A stretch of DNA of 16,087 nt from an uncultured Bacillota bacterium. Its GTDB lineage: Bacteria > Bacillota_I > Bacilli_A > Erysipelotrichales > Erysipelotrichaceae. Position 1 is the first letter of the stretch; every line of letters begins with the position of its first letter. A program made the position numbers and the translations under genes. A model generated the notes under the pieces. That model ran no database searches. It was not told the origin of the DNA and worked only from the letters and a program-made list of their open reading frames with translations. This document shows, piece by piece, positions 1 through 6,977 of this stretch. The stretch covers positions 1-16,087 of the forward strand of contig CALFPO010000001.1 in NCBI GenBank assembly GCA_937919165.1. The letters are read 5' to 3'.

Positions 1-272
1 TTTATATCTAATTGTAATAATTTATTTAATCTATAACCAACAGCATCAGGAATATTTAATGCTTTACAAGCCATTACAGAAATAATTACATTTTGAATGT
101 TATGTTTTCCAACTAGTTTAATTGATTCTAGTGGTAATACTTTTTCATTATTAACTACGATATAGGCATCTTCAATATGACCGTATGCATTTATTTTATC
201 AAGTGAGAAATCTTCAATCTTACAATTAATTGGATATTTCTTTGTGTATTCCTTTACTAATTCATCATCATT
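1..272 (-). CDS. murD: MurD-like Mur ligase, internal fragment
   Basis: Read on the minus strand, this is an open frame cut at both ends: by the window edge and by the join near 261-272. It begins NDDELVKEY, which fits the N-x-D-D-E segment of the Mur ligase central domain. It continues to LVGKHNIQN, the conserved G-x-H-N-x-x-N segment at the start of the C-terminal domain. UDP-N-acetylmuramoyl-alanine:D-glutamate ligase (MurD) joins D-Glu to the peptidoglycan precursor in the cytosol using ATP. MurD fits better than MurC, MurE or MurF because of the GKHN motif and the preceding segment, but a sister ligase is possible. G+C is about 25% over 1-240 by hand count, clearly lower than ftsY next door, and leucine is mostly TTA. 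No start or stop codon is present. Confidence 0.65.
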
Positions 273-416
273 ACCCATAGACCTGGCACAATGGAACAGT
301 GCGATGTTCTATATGGCATAACCATGCAGCATCGTGGTGTTTCACAGCTTCTTAAGGTAAAGCTTGTAGACGCTTTAGAAATGGCTGAACCTGAAAGCAA
401 TAGCGGAGTAGCATAA
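261..416 (+). CDS. smc: Chromosome segregation ATPase SMC, C-terminal end only
   Basis: The last 51 codons of SMC. The frame reads FIIITHRPGTMEQCDVLYGI, which matches the end of the SMC ATPase head: a beta strand, the THR-x-GTME segment and the D-x-LYG-(V/I)-TMQ segment. It continues MQHRGVSQLL to a stop at 414-416. SMC dimers with ScpA and ScpB condense and segregate the chromosome. The frame is closed by TAA at 258-260, exactly where the coding similarity ends, so the rest of smc is missing and replaced by the MurD-like fragment. The stop overlaps the ftsY start as TAATG, which fits the common smc-ftsY order in Bacillota and suggests coupled translation. Confidence 0.85.
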   Translation, partial: FIIITHRPGTMEQCDVLYGITMQHRGVSQLLKVKLVDALEMAEPESNSGVA

Positions 417-1387
417 TGGGCTTATTTGATTCTCTGAAGAAAAAGGCTGATGAAAGCAGCGAGACCACAAAATATCTAAGCGGTTTTGCGAAAACGAATA
501 ATGCTTTGGGCAAGAAGCTCAAATTCATTACCGAAAACAAGACAAAGAATAAAGAAGATTTCGTTGAACAGCTTATGGTTACATTGATCGAAAGCGATGT
601 CGGTTTTCAGACAGCAGATCTAATCTGTGATAGATTCTACAATAAATGCCAAGAATACTACTATCTTCTTGCCAAAGATCTGATGGATATTCTGATCGGC
701 ATAATGCGTGATATATACAATGAGAAACAGGATGAAAGCATCATCTATAATTCTAATGGTCCTACCGTCATTCTGATGGTTGGCGTAAATGGGTCAGGTA
801 AGACATCATCATGCGCAAAATTGGCTAAGAAATATCTTGATGATGGCAAGAAAGTTGCTTTCGTAGCTGGCGATACATTCAGGGCCGGAGCCAGAGAACA
901 GCTGCAGGAATGGGCTGATCGTCTGGGAATTGAATGCATAAAAGGTAAAGATAATCAGGATCCTAGTTCTGTTCTTGTGGATGGCTGCCGCTATGCCAAA
1001 GAAAACAATGTGGATATTCTTATCTGCGATACAGCTGGAAGGCTTCAGAATAAGAATAACCTGATGGCTGAGCTAGAGAAGATGTCGAAGGTTGTCGGAA
1101 AAGAGATTGAAGGCGCTCCACATAATACTTGGCTTGTCCTTGACGCCAACACCGGACAGAATGGAATGTCTCAGGCTGTGCTTTTTAATGAGATAACTGA
1201 CCTTAATGGAATCATTCTGACAAAGATGGATGGAACATCAAAAGGCGGAATCATCATTGCCATAAAGAATGTGACAGGTGTTCCAGTAAGATTTGTGACA
1301 TTCGGCGAGAATATAGAAGATATAAATGATTTCGATCTTGATCTCTATCTATACAGCATAACGGAGGAACTGAAGCATGCCTCATGA
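416..1387 (+). CDS. ftsY: Signal recognition particle receptor FtsY
   Basis: SRP receptor GTPase. It binds the Ffh-ribosome complex at the membrane and delivers nascent membrane proteins to SecYEG. The protein has 323 residues. A short N-terminal stretch (MGLFDSLKKK) may form a membrane-binding amphipathic helix, and the long acidic A domain of the E. coli protein is absent, as in many Gram-positive bacteria. The N domain spans about 20-105 and the G domain about 115-320. GTPase motifs visible are the P-loop GVNGSGKTSS at 123-132, DTFRAGAREQL at 153-163, DTAGR at 205-209, DANTGQ at 243-248 and TKMDG at 269-273. The closing loop GENIEDINDFD is slightly divergent from the usual GEKxDDLxxFD. GGAG at 405-408 is the ribosome binding site. 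The start overlaps the smc stop by one base, and the end overlaps ylxM by 11 bases. Confidence 0.96.
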   Translation: MGLFDSLKKKADESSETTKYLSGFAKTNNALGKKLKFITENKTKNKEDFVEQLMVTLIESDVGFQTADLICDRFYNKCQEYYYLLAKDLMDILIGIMRDIYNEKQDESIIYNSNGPTVILMVGVNGSGKTSSCAKLAKKYLDDGKKVAFVAGDTFRAGAREQLQEWADRLGIECIKGKDNQDPSSVLVDGCRYAKENNVDILICDTAGRLQNKNNLMAELEKMSKVVGKEIEGAPHNTWLVLDANTGQNGMSQAVLFNEITDLNGIILTKMDGTSKGGIIIAIKNVTGVPVRFVTFGENIEDINDFDLDLYLYSITEELKHAS

Positions 1388-1691
1388 TCGCGAATTCAAT
1401 TCCTTGATGCTGGACTATTATGGAGATCTGTTGACCAAGCATCAGAAAGATATACTTGATGAATACTTCAATGAAGATCTATCGATGAACGAAATTGCGG
1501 AAAACTACGAAATATCCAAGAGTGCAGTGCAGGATCTGATAAAGAGATCGCTTGTACAGCTTGAAACGTATGAAAAGCATCTTAAGATGATAGATAGAGA
1601 CAAGAAACTGGATGATGTTCTTGAACAGATGAGAACAGAAAACAATCAGTTGCTCGATAAATATATTGCTAGAATAGAAAAGGTTAAATAG
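1377..1691 (+). CDS. ylxM: YlxM/UPF0122 family helix-turn-helix protein
   Basis: A 104-residue protein of the YlxM (UPF0122) family, encoded with SRP genes in many Bacillota and described as an accessory of the SRP pathway. Residues about 20-60 look like sigma-70 region 4: a helix TKHQKDILDEYF, then SMNEIAENYEISKSAVQDLI, which is a helix-turn-helix. The C-terminal part is charged and probably helical. The start codon lies inside the end of ftsY (11-base overlap), so expression is likely coupled. Unlike the frequent ylxM-ffh arrangement, the next gene here is ackA, and ffh is not in the window. Confidence 0.9.
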   Translation: MPHDREFNSLMLDYYGDLLTKHQKDILDEYFNEDLSMNEIAENYEISKSAVQDLIKRSLVQLETYEKHLKMIDRDKKLDDVLEQMRTENNQLLDKYIARIEKVK

Positions 1692-1701
1692 GAGAAAACT
1701 T

Positions 1702-2895
1702 ATGACAAAAATCATGGCAGTAAACTCAGGCAGTTCTTCTTTGAAGTTTCAGCTGTTCGAAATGCCTGAAGAGAAGGTGTTGACAAGCGGAAACATCGAA
1801 AGAATCGGTTTGGAAGATGGAATTTTCGGCATCGTTGTCAATGGAGAGAAGATTTCCAAAAACGTCAATGTTCCTAATCATGAAGTTGCCGTCAAAATGC
1901 TTCTTGATGCATTGCTTGAATATGGCATCGTGAATGATCTTAGTGAAATTAAGGGCGCTGGTCATCGAGTAGTTCAAGGAGGTTCCTACTATTCAAAATC
2001 AGTGAAGGTCGATGATAATGTTCTGCTTAAGGTAAAGAATCTTGCTGAGCTTGCTCCTTTGCACAATCCAGCACATCTTATATGTTATGAAGCATTCAAG
2101 AAAGCTCTTCCAGAAATAGGACATGTATTTGTATTCGATACAGCTTTCCATCAGACCATGCAGCCAGATTCGTATCTGTATCCTGTACCATACGAATGGT
2201 ATGAAGAATACAAAGTTAGGAAATATGGTGCTCATGGTACATCACATAAATATGTAGCATATCGTACTGCTGAATTGATGGGTGAAGATATCAAGAACTT
2301 AAATATCATAACAATGCATTTAGGTTCTGGAGCTTCTATCAGTGCAGTCAGAGGCGGCATCTGCATCAATACCTCTATGGGACTTTCTCCATTAGGTGGC
2401 ATCATGATGGGCACAAGATGCGGCGATATAGATCCGACTGTCGTATATTACATGCAGAAAAAGCTTGGCTGCACTCCTGAAGAGATGGAAACATATCTCA
2501 ACAAGAAGTCTGGCATGTTGGGCGTTTCTGGCGTATCAAGCGATTCACGTGATGTCGAGAATGCTCTTAAAGAGGGTAACGAACGCGCAAAGCTTACATA
2601 TGATCTGTATGTCAACCGTGTAATCAATGTTGTCGGTGGATATGTAATGCAGTTAGGTCATGTCGATGCCTTGGTATTCACTGCCGGTTTAGGCGAACAT
2701 GCAACTATGGTAAGAGAGATGATCTGCGATAAGCTAGCCGAAGGCCTTGGCGTACGCATCAACTATGAACTGAACTCAAAATGCCATAATGAGGCTTTGA
2801 TCTCTACCGATGAATCTAAGGTAAAGGTATACGTAGTTCCTACAAATGAAGAATTGGCTATCATCAGAGATACAGTAGAGATACTAGGATTGTAA
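1702..2895 (+). CDS. ackA: Acetate kinase
   Basis: Converts acetyl phosphate and ADP to acetate and ATP in the cytosol, the energy-yielding step of acetate fermentation, usually paired with phosphotransacetylase (pta, not in this window). The 397-residue length is typical. Signatures are MAVNSGSSSLKFQLFE near residues 5-20 (Asn8 in the phosphate-binding loop), GHRVVQGG (Arg89), FDTAFHQTM with Asp146 at 144-152, YGAHGTSH at 175-182 with catalytic His179, LGSGAS at 207-212, MGLSPLGG near 226-233 and GTRCGDIDP with Arg239. TNEEL at 381-385 carries the magnesium-binding Glu. All catalytic residues expected for the ASKHA family are present. AGGAG at 1690-1694 is a good ribosome binding site. The stop overlaps the next start as TAATG. 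Confidence 0.97.
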   Translation: MTKIMAVNSGSSSLKFQLFEMPEEKVLTSGNIERIGLEDGIFGIVVNGEKISKNVNVPNHEVAVKMLLDALLEYGIVNDLSEIKGAGHRVVQGGSYYSKSVKVDDNVLLKVKNLAELAPLHNPAHLICYEAFKKALPEIGHVFVFDTAFHQTMQPDSYLYPVPYEWYEEYKVRKYGAHGTSHKYVAYRTAELMGEDIKNLNIITMHLGSGASISAVRGGICINTSMGLSPLGGIMMGTRCGDIDPTVVYYMQKKLGCTPEEMETYLNKKSGMLGVSGVSSDSRDVENALKEGNERAKLTYDLYVNRVINVVGGYVMQLGHVDALVFTAGLGEHATMVREMICDKLAEGLGVRINYELNSKCHNEALISTDESKVKVYVVPTNEELAIIRDTVEILGL

Positions 2896-3845
2896 TGTAT
2901 AGCGATATTCTTGAGAAAATAGTTGAATATAAGAGAATAAGCATCTTCAGACATGCAAGACCCGATGGGGATTGCATGTTTTCTGCTTTAGCTCTATATG
3001 AATTCTTGAAAGACAACTTCAAGGACAAGACAGTAAAGATTGCCGGAGAAGACAGATTTGATCTTATAAGCAGAAACGATAGGATCAGCGACAGATTCAT
3101 TAAGAATTCTTTGGCAATTGTGCTTGATACATCAACTACAGAAAGGGTTGATGATCCAAGATTTACAGATGCATCATATATCATCAAGATAGACCATCAT
3201 CCTCAGACAGAATCATATGCTGATCTAGACAAGACAAGGCCAGCAGCTTCTTCTACATGCGAACTCCTGGCTAAGATTCTTTTATCGAAGGATTTCAAAG
3301 AATATAGATTATCAGATAAAGCATGCACATATCTTTATTGTGGCATGCTTACGGATACCTTGAACTTCAAGACAGCAAATGTTACTTCCGATACTTTGCG
3401 TATTGCATCAAAAATCGTTAAGAGAGGGAATCTTATGGTATCTGATCTAAGCGAATGGGTTTTCAATGAAGATCTTCTCTCATATCAGAAAACATCAAAG
3501 ATTCGAAACTACCTTGAAGTAAACGATAAATATGGATACATCATTCTTAATAAGAAAGATCTGGAAGAAATAGATATCGAACCAATAGATGCGAAGAATA
3601 GGATAGAGGAGATAGGCAACATTTCCGATCTCAATATCTGGTCATTCTTTGTTGAGATTGACGGACTATATGATGGCTCCTTAAGATCAAAAAGACCATA
3701 TGTAATTAATGAAATTGCTTCCAGATACAATGGCGGCGGGCATAAGAATGCTTGTGGCGTAAAGAGACTAAGCGTCGAAATGGTCGAAGCCCTTAACGAT
3801 GAGCTCTATAAGCTATCAATTTCAAATGAAAACGCTTTAAAATAA
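2895..3845 (+). CDS. nrnA: DHH/DHHA1 phosphoesterase, NrnA-like (oligoribonuclease / pAp phosphatase)
   Basis: A 316-residue cytosolic Mn-dependent phosphoesterase. NrnA-type enzymes degrade 2-5 nt RNA fragments and can remove the 3' phosphate from pAp. The DHH domain (about 1-190) shows HARPDGDC at 20-27 (Asp24, Asp26), VLDTS at 76-80 (Asp78), IDHHP at 99-103 and GMLTDT at 150-155 (Asp154), the expected metal ligands. The DHHA1 substrate-binding domain ends with GGGHKNACG at 280-288. The usual HxRPDGDxxGS here reads HARPDGDCMFS, with Phe in place of Gly. The one-base overlap with ackA implies coupled translation. Which natural substrate dominates (nanoRNA, pAp or a cyclic dinucleotide product) cannot be told from sequence. 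Confidence 0.88.
   Translation: MYSDILEKIVEYKRISIFRHARPDGDCMFSALALYEFLKDNFKDKTVKIAGEDRFDLISRNDRISDRFIKNSLAIVLDTSTTERVDDPRFTDASYIIKIDHHPQTESYADLDKTRPAASSTCELLAKILLSKDFKEYRLSDKACTYLYCGMLTDTLNFKTANVTSDTLRIASKIVKRGNLMVSDLSEWVFNEDLLSYQKTSKIRNYLEVNDKYGYIILNKKDLEEIDIEPIDAKNRIEEIGNISDLNIWSFFVEIDGLYDGSLRSKRPYVINEIASRYNGGGHKNACGVKRLSVEMVEALNDELYKLSISNENALK
3827..3840 (+). promoter_or_regulatory. cre-like element (possible CcpA site)
   Basis: TGAAAACGCTTTAA matches the catabolite-responsive element consensus TGWAARCGYTWWCW at 13 of 14 positions; the C near the end is A here. It overlaps the last codons of the DHH gene and ends 14 bases before the -35 box of the HU promoter. If real, it could tie expression of hup and what follows to carbon status through CcpA. 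It could also be chance, since it is coding sequence. Confidence 0.3.
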
Positions 3846-3854
3846 GGTTTTTTA

Positions 3855-3883
3855 TTGAATAGGAAGGCAAATAAATATATAAT
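3855..3883 (+). promoter_or_regulatory. Sigma-A-type promoter of the HU gene
   Basis: A -35 box TTGAAT at 3855-3860 and a perfect -10 box TATAAT at 3878-3883 are separated by 17 bases. Transcription would start near 3890, followed by AAAGGAG at 3891-3897, the HU ribosome binding site. It separates the hup unit from the smc-to-nrnA gene run. Confidence 0.8.
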
Positions 3884-3910
3884 ACGAATTAAAGGAGAAT
3901 TAACCTAGAA

Positions 3911-4192
3911 ATGAAAAAAGTTACTAAAAAGGATTTAGCTGATTTAGTTGCAGAGAAGATTGATTGCACTAAGAAAGACGCTAATGAAGCAGTTAATGCT
4001 TTATTCGATGAAATCGTCAACACATTGAAGGAAGATGGAACTGTAGATATCACTGGCTTCGGCAAATTCGTCGTAAAGACCAGAAAAGAAAGAACAGGAA
4101 TCAACCCTGCTTCGGGAGATAAGATCACTATCCCTGCTAGCAAGGCTCCAGGCTTCAAGCCTTCAAAGGCTTTAAAGGAAGCTGTTAAATAA
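3911..4192 (+). CDS. hup: HU-type DNA-binding protein
   Basis: A 93-residue nucleoid protein of the HU/IHF family that binds and bends DNA without strong sequence preference as a dimer. The N-terminal helices (MKKVTKKDLADLVAEK and the following DANEAVNALFDEIVNTL) are followed by the beta arm: GFGKFVVKTRKERTGINPASG at about 49-69, with the NP pair at 65-66 that intercalates at DNA kinks. IPASKAPGFKPSKALKEAV closes the fold. The usual GRNP of the arm reads GINP here, so one arm arginine is lost. The gene has its own promoter upstream and a hairpin terminator downstream, so it is probably monocistronic and highly expressed. Confidence 0.95.
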   Translation: MKKVTKKDLADLVAEKIDCTKKDANEAVNALFDEIVNTLKEDGTVDITGFGKFVVKTRKERTGINPASGDKITIPASKAPGFKPSKALKEAVK

Positions 4193-4203
4193 CGATATAG
4201 AGC

Positions 4204-4230
4204 AGCAGAGACTTAGTCTCTGCTCTTTAT
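4204..4230 (+). terminator. Rho-independent terminator after HU
   Basis: The arms AGCAGAGA (4204-4211) and TCTCTGCT (4217-4224) pair as an 8-bp stem around CTTAG, followed by CTTTAT. The T tract is short, so some read-through into the downstream binding protein gene is possible. Confidence 0.75.
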
Positions 4231-4267
4231 ATAAATAAATTTCTTTTGTCAATTTAAGGAGGATGCA

Positions 4268-5605
4268 ATGAAGAAATTTCTAGAATTATGTCTTGTTGCG
4301 CTGTTAGCCCTCTCGCTGTTTGGATGCGGCAATGGCACAACCACTGACGAATTAGCTGAAACTGATCCAGTTTCTGAATTAGTTGAAAGCGCAACTGAAC
4401 AGTTCATTTCCGATTGTGAAGATGCTCTTGCTGAAGCAGAAGCAGTTAACTGCTATTCAGAAGACATACTCACTGAACTGAGCGAACCTGTTAAGATCAC
4501 TGTTTGGAACACTTATTATGAGTACCAGCAGGCTGCTTTCCAGGAAGTGGCTGATGGATTCAACGAAAAGTACAAAGGCCAGATCGAAGTTGAATATGTA
4601 TCACAGGCTTATCAGGACTATGATACAAACCTTCTGAATGCCGTAAGAGCTGGCGAAGGTCCTAACATCACATCAAGATACTGCTCTACAGCTGCTGCTT
4701 ATGTACAGGAAGGCTTGCTTGTAAACTTGCTCCCATACATCAATGATCCTACAATCGGTATCCCTAACTACAAAGAAAACATTGTAGGTAAGGAATATGA
4801 AGAAGTTACTCAGTGGAGTGATGATTCATTGTATGTATATCCTGTAAATATGACTACTGAAGTATTGTATTACAATGCTGATCTGTTCAAGGAATTAGGT
4901 CTTGAAGTTCCTACTACTTGGACTGAACTTGCTGAAGTTTCAAAGACTATCTATGAAGCAAAGGGTATCCCAGGATGGGGCTCTGACTCAGAAACAGATA
5001 CCATGATCGATATGCTTATCCAGGCTGGCTCTGGCTATATCAATGGCAAGACCTGCAAGAGCGAAGTTGATATCGATGTATTCAAGAACAACCTGAAATG
5101 GTACTTGACTGGCTTGAACGAAGGATACTTCAGACTTGCTGGTGCTGATCAGTACCACTCTGGACCATTCGTAAACGGTCAGGTTGCTATGTACTGTGGT
5201 TCTTCTGCAGGTGTTTCTTATGTATTCCCTAATGACAACTTCGATGTAGGCGTTGCTGCAATGCCACAGGAAGGCGGCGAAACATTCTGTCCTGCATGGG
5301 GCGGCGGTCTCGTTGTATTCAATAAGACTCCAGAAGAGAATCTTGCTTCTTATCTGTTCCTGAAGTACTTCCTGGAAGATGATGTAATTGCTAAGTGGTG
5401 CACAGTATTTGGCGCTATGCCAGCTACTAAGAGTGCTATCAACACTGATATCTACCAGACTTGGGCAAAAGAAAACAAGGTTGGTCAGGCTTTGATTCAG
5501 TCTGCTGACTATGTCAACTGGGTAAACTCAGTACCAGGTGCTGACAACTTCAGAAATGCATTTGGTTACGCAGTAGATTCATGTGCTGCTGCTTTAGCTG
5601 AATAG
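4268..5605 (+). CDS. ABC transporter substrate-binding lipoprotein, UgpB/MalE-like (CUT1 family)
   Basis: A 445-residue family 1 extracellular solute-binding protein. A lipoprotein signal peptide ends in the lipobox LFGC (17-20), so Cys20 should be lipidated and anchor the mature protein outside the membrane. Residues 25-70 are an acidic linker. The binding fold starts at about 72 (VKITVWNTYYEYQQAAF), and further family marks are LYYNADLFKELGL, WTELAEVSKTI and, near the end, PAWGGGLVVFNKTPEENLASYL then GAMPATKSA, a pattern shared with UgpB and related proteins. At least nine cysteines are unusual for an exported lipoprotein. AAGGAGGA (4256-4263) is a strong ribosome binding site. The ligand is not readable from sequence; the neighbouring phosphoesterases suggest a phosphorylated compound. 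A strong terminator follows, which would favour binding protein over the other subunits. Confidence 0.9.
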   Translation: MKKFLELCLVALLALSLFGCGNGTTTDELAETDPVSELVESATEQFISDCEDALAEAEAVNCYSEDILTELSEPVKITVWNTYYEYQQAAFQEVADGFNEKYKGQIEVEYVSQAYQDYDTNLLNAVRAGEGPNITSRYCSTAAAYVQEGLLVNLLPYINDPTIGIPNYKENIVGKEYEEVTQWSDDSLYVYPVNMTTEVLYYNADLFKELGLEVPTTWTELAEVSKTIYEAKGIPGWGSDSETDTMIDMLIQAGSGYINGKTCKSEVDIDVFKNNLKWYLTGLNEGYFRLAGADQYHSGPFVNGQVAMYCGSSAGVSYVFPNDNFDVGVAAMPQEGGETFCPAWGGGLVVFNKTPEENLASYLFLKYFLEDDVIAKWCTVFGAMPATKSAINTDIYQTWAKENKVGQALIQSADYVNWVNSVPGADNFRNAFGYAVDSCAAALAE

Positions 5606-5625
5606 TTAATATTAATACTGATTAC

Positions 5626-5660
5626 ATAACCACGCACTTTTTGTGCGTGGTTATTTTTTA
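5626..5660 (+). terminator. Strong hairpin terminator inside the transporter operon
   Basis: A 12-bp perfect stem, ATAACCACGCAC (5626-5637) with GTGCGTGGTTAT (5643-5654), encloses a TTTTT loop and is followed by six T. It lies between the binding protein gene and the phosphodiesterase gene. No convincing new promoter is seen in the 36 bases that follow, so it probably works as a partial terminator giving more binding protein than downstream products. Confidence 0.9.
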
Positions 5661-5696
5661 TAAGAGACTTCAGTTTTATAAAAAATAGGAGATTTT

Positions 5697-6977
5697 ATGA
5701 AGAAACTTTGCGTATTCATGATTGATGCCTTATGTTCAAGCGACATAGAGAAGATGAAAGAACTAAAGAATTTCTCTTATGTCATTGAGAACGGCTCATA
5801 TGTAAGATCAATTGAGCCTGTATATCCTGCACTTACTTATTGCTGCCATACCTCAATAGTTACAGGCTGTTATGTCGATAGACATGGCATCTACAACAAT
5901 GAATGGCAGAAACGTGGCATGTGGCACAATGAACTGTGGTTTGGAAAGAAAGAGCAGGTAAAAGTCAAGACGATACTTGATTACGCAAGAGAAAACGGAT
6001 TGACGACTGCTTCCATCTTCTGGCCAGTCACAGCCGGAGCTGACTATACATACAATTGGCCGATGTATGTGCCATACCACTATGAAGGAGAGCATCCTGA
6101 AGATTGGCTGAAGGATGGCATGGCTTCCAAGAATGTCTTGGATGAATATGGATACAAATATCTGATATATCAGATGGGCGATTGGACAAACAATGAAGTG
6201 CTGACGCTTGATCTTTCCATCGATATCATAAAGGATCATGGACAGCCTGATGTCATGTTCATCAAGATGTGCGATCTCGATACAATAAGACATACTTATG
6301 GCGTATATTCTGCTGAAGCATATAAGCAGCTCAGGAAACATGACATTGAATTCGGCAAAGTTCTGGAGGCAATCAGAAGATATGGTGATTTCGACAATAC
6401 GAATTTTGTGATTCTGGGCGATCATGGCCAGACCAATGTTGAAAAGACCTTGAACATGAACGTATTGCTTAAGCAAGCTGGATTCATTAGAGATGAAAAC
6501 GACTGGGATTGCATAGCACATAGCTTCTGTCTTACCTGCAACATCGAATTGAGAAATCCAGATGATGAAGCAATGAAGAAGAGAGTGAAGGATTATCTGA
6601 AGACGCTTATCGATGATCCGGAAATACAGCTTGCTTACGTTTTGGATAAAGATGAAATGCTAGAGAAATATCATCTTGATGGACCATTTGATTTCGTGAT
6701 TGAATCAAGAAGAGATATTGCGTTCGGATATATGGATAGCGATGAGCTATGGACACCTAATGTGCCAGGAGATCATCATAATGGCGCTGCTACGCATGGT
6801 TCTAGACCTGATAGGGTAGAGACAACCACTTTCTTGGCTTGTGGTCCTAGCGTAAAGAAAGGTGTCGTAATTGAAAAGAGAAGCATGGTTGATGAAGCAG
6901 TTACAATGGCTGCTTTTACAGGATTCGATATGCCTGATACAGATGGAAGATTGATGGAGGAAATGATATGCAAGTAA
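5697..6977 (+). CDS. Alkaline phosphatase superfamily phosphodiesterase (nucleotide pyrophosphatase-like)
   Basis: A 426-residue protein of the NPP/phosphodiesterase branch of the alkaline phosphatase superfamily, which cleaves phosphodiester or pyrophosphate bonds with two zinc ions and a Thr nucleophile. Likely ligands are Asp10 (FMIDA), nucleophile Thr47 (YPALTYCCHTS, in the place of the family's P-x-x-TFPNH), Asp195 and His199 (CDLDTIRHTYG), Asp242-His243 (ILGDHGQT) and His367 (THGSRP). The VTGCYVDRHGIYNN segment at 56-69 matches the family's TGLYPxxHGI. The Asn of TFPNH, which helps bind phosphate in NPP, is Cys here. No signal peptide or membrane segment, so it should be cytosolic. Phosphonoacetate hydrolase (PhnA) is a relative that cannot be excluded. 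TAGGAG is the ribosome binding site; the end overlaps the ATPase gene by 10 bases. Confidence 0.85.
   Translation: MKKLCVFMIDALCSSDIEKMKELKNFSYVIENGSYVRSIEPVYPALTYCCHTSIVTGCYVDRHGIYNNEWQKRGMWHNELWFGKKEQVKVKTILDYARENGLTTASIFWPVTAGADYTYNWPMYVPYHYEGEHPEDWLKDGMASKNVLDEYGYKYLIYQMGDWTNNEVLTLDLSIDIIKDHGQPDVMFIKMCDLDTIRHTYGVYSAEAYKQLRKHDIEFGKVLEAIRRYGDFDNTNFVILGDHGQTNVEKTLNMNVLLKQAGFIRDENDWDCIAHSFCLTCNIELRNPDDEAMKKRVKDYLKTLIDDPEIQLAYVLDKDEMLEKYHLDGPFDFVIESRRDIAFGYMDSDELWTPNVPGDHHNGAATHGSRPDRVETTTFLACGPSVKKGVVIEKRSMVDEAVTMAAFTGFDMPDTDGRLMEEMICK

Noticed and set aside
4214..4267. Separate promoter for the binding protein gene
   Set aside because: TATATA/TATAAA near 4228-4235 could be a -10, but no -35 lies at a usual distance; any such promoter would have to overlap the HU terminator.
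5853..6521. Minus-strand open frame of 222 codons
   Set aside because: It lies wholly inside the phosphodiesterase gene, whose metal-binding motifs are unmistakable, and its translation shows no family features.
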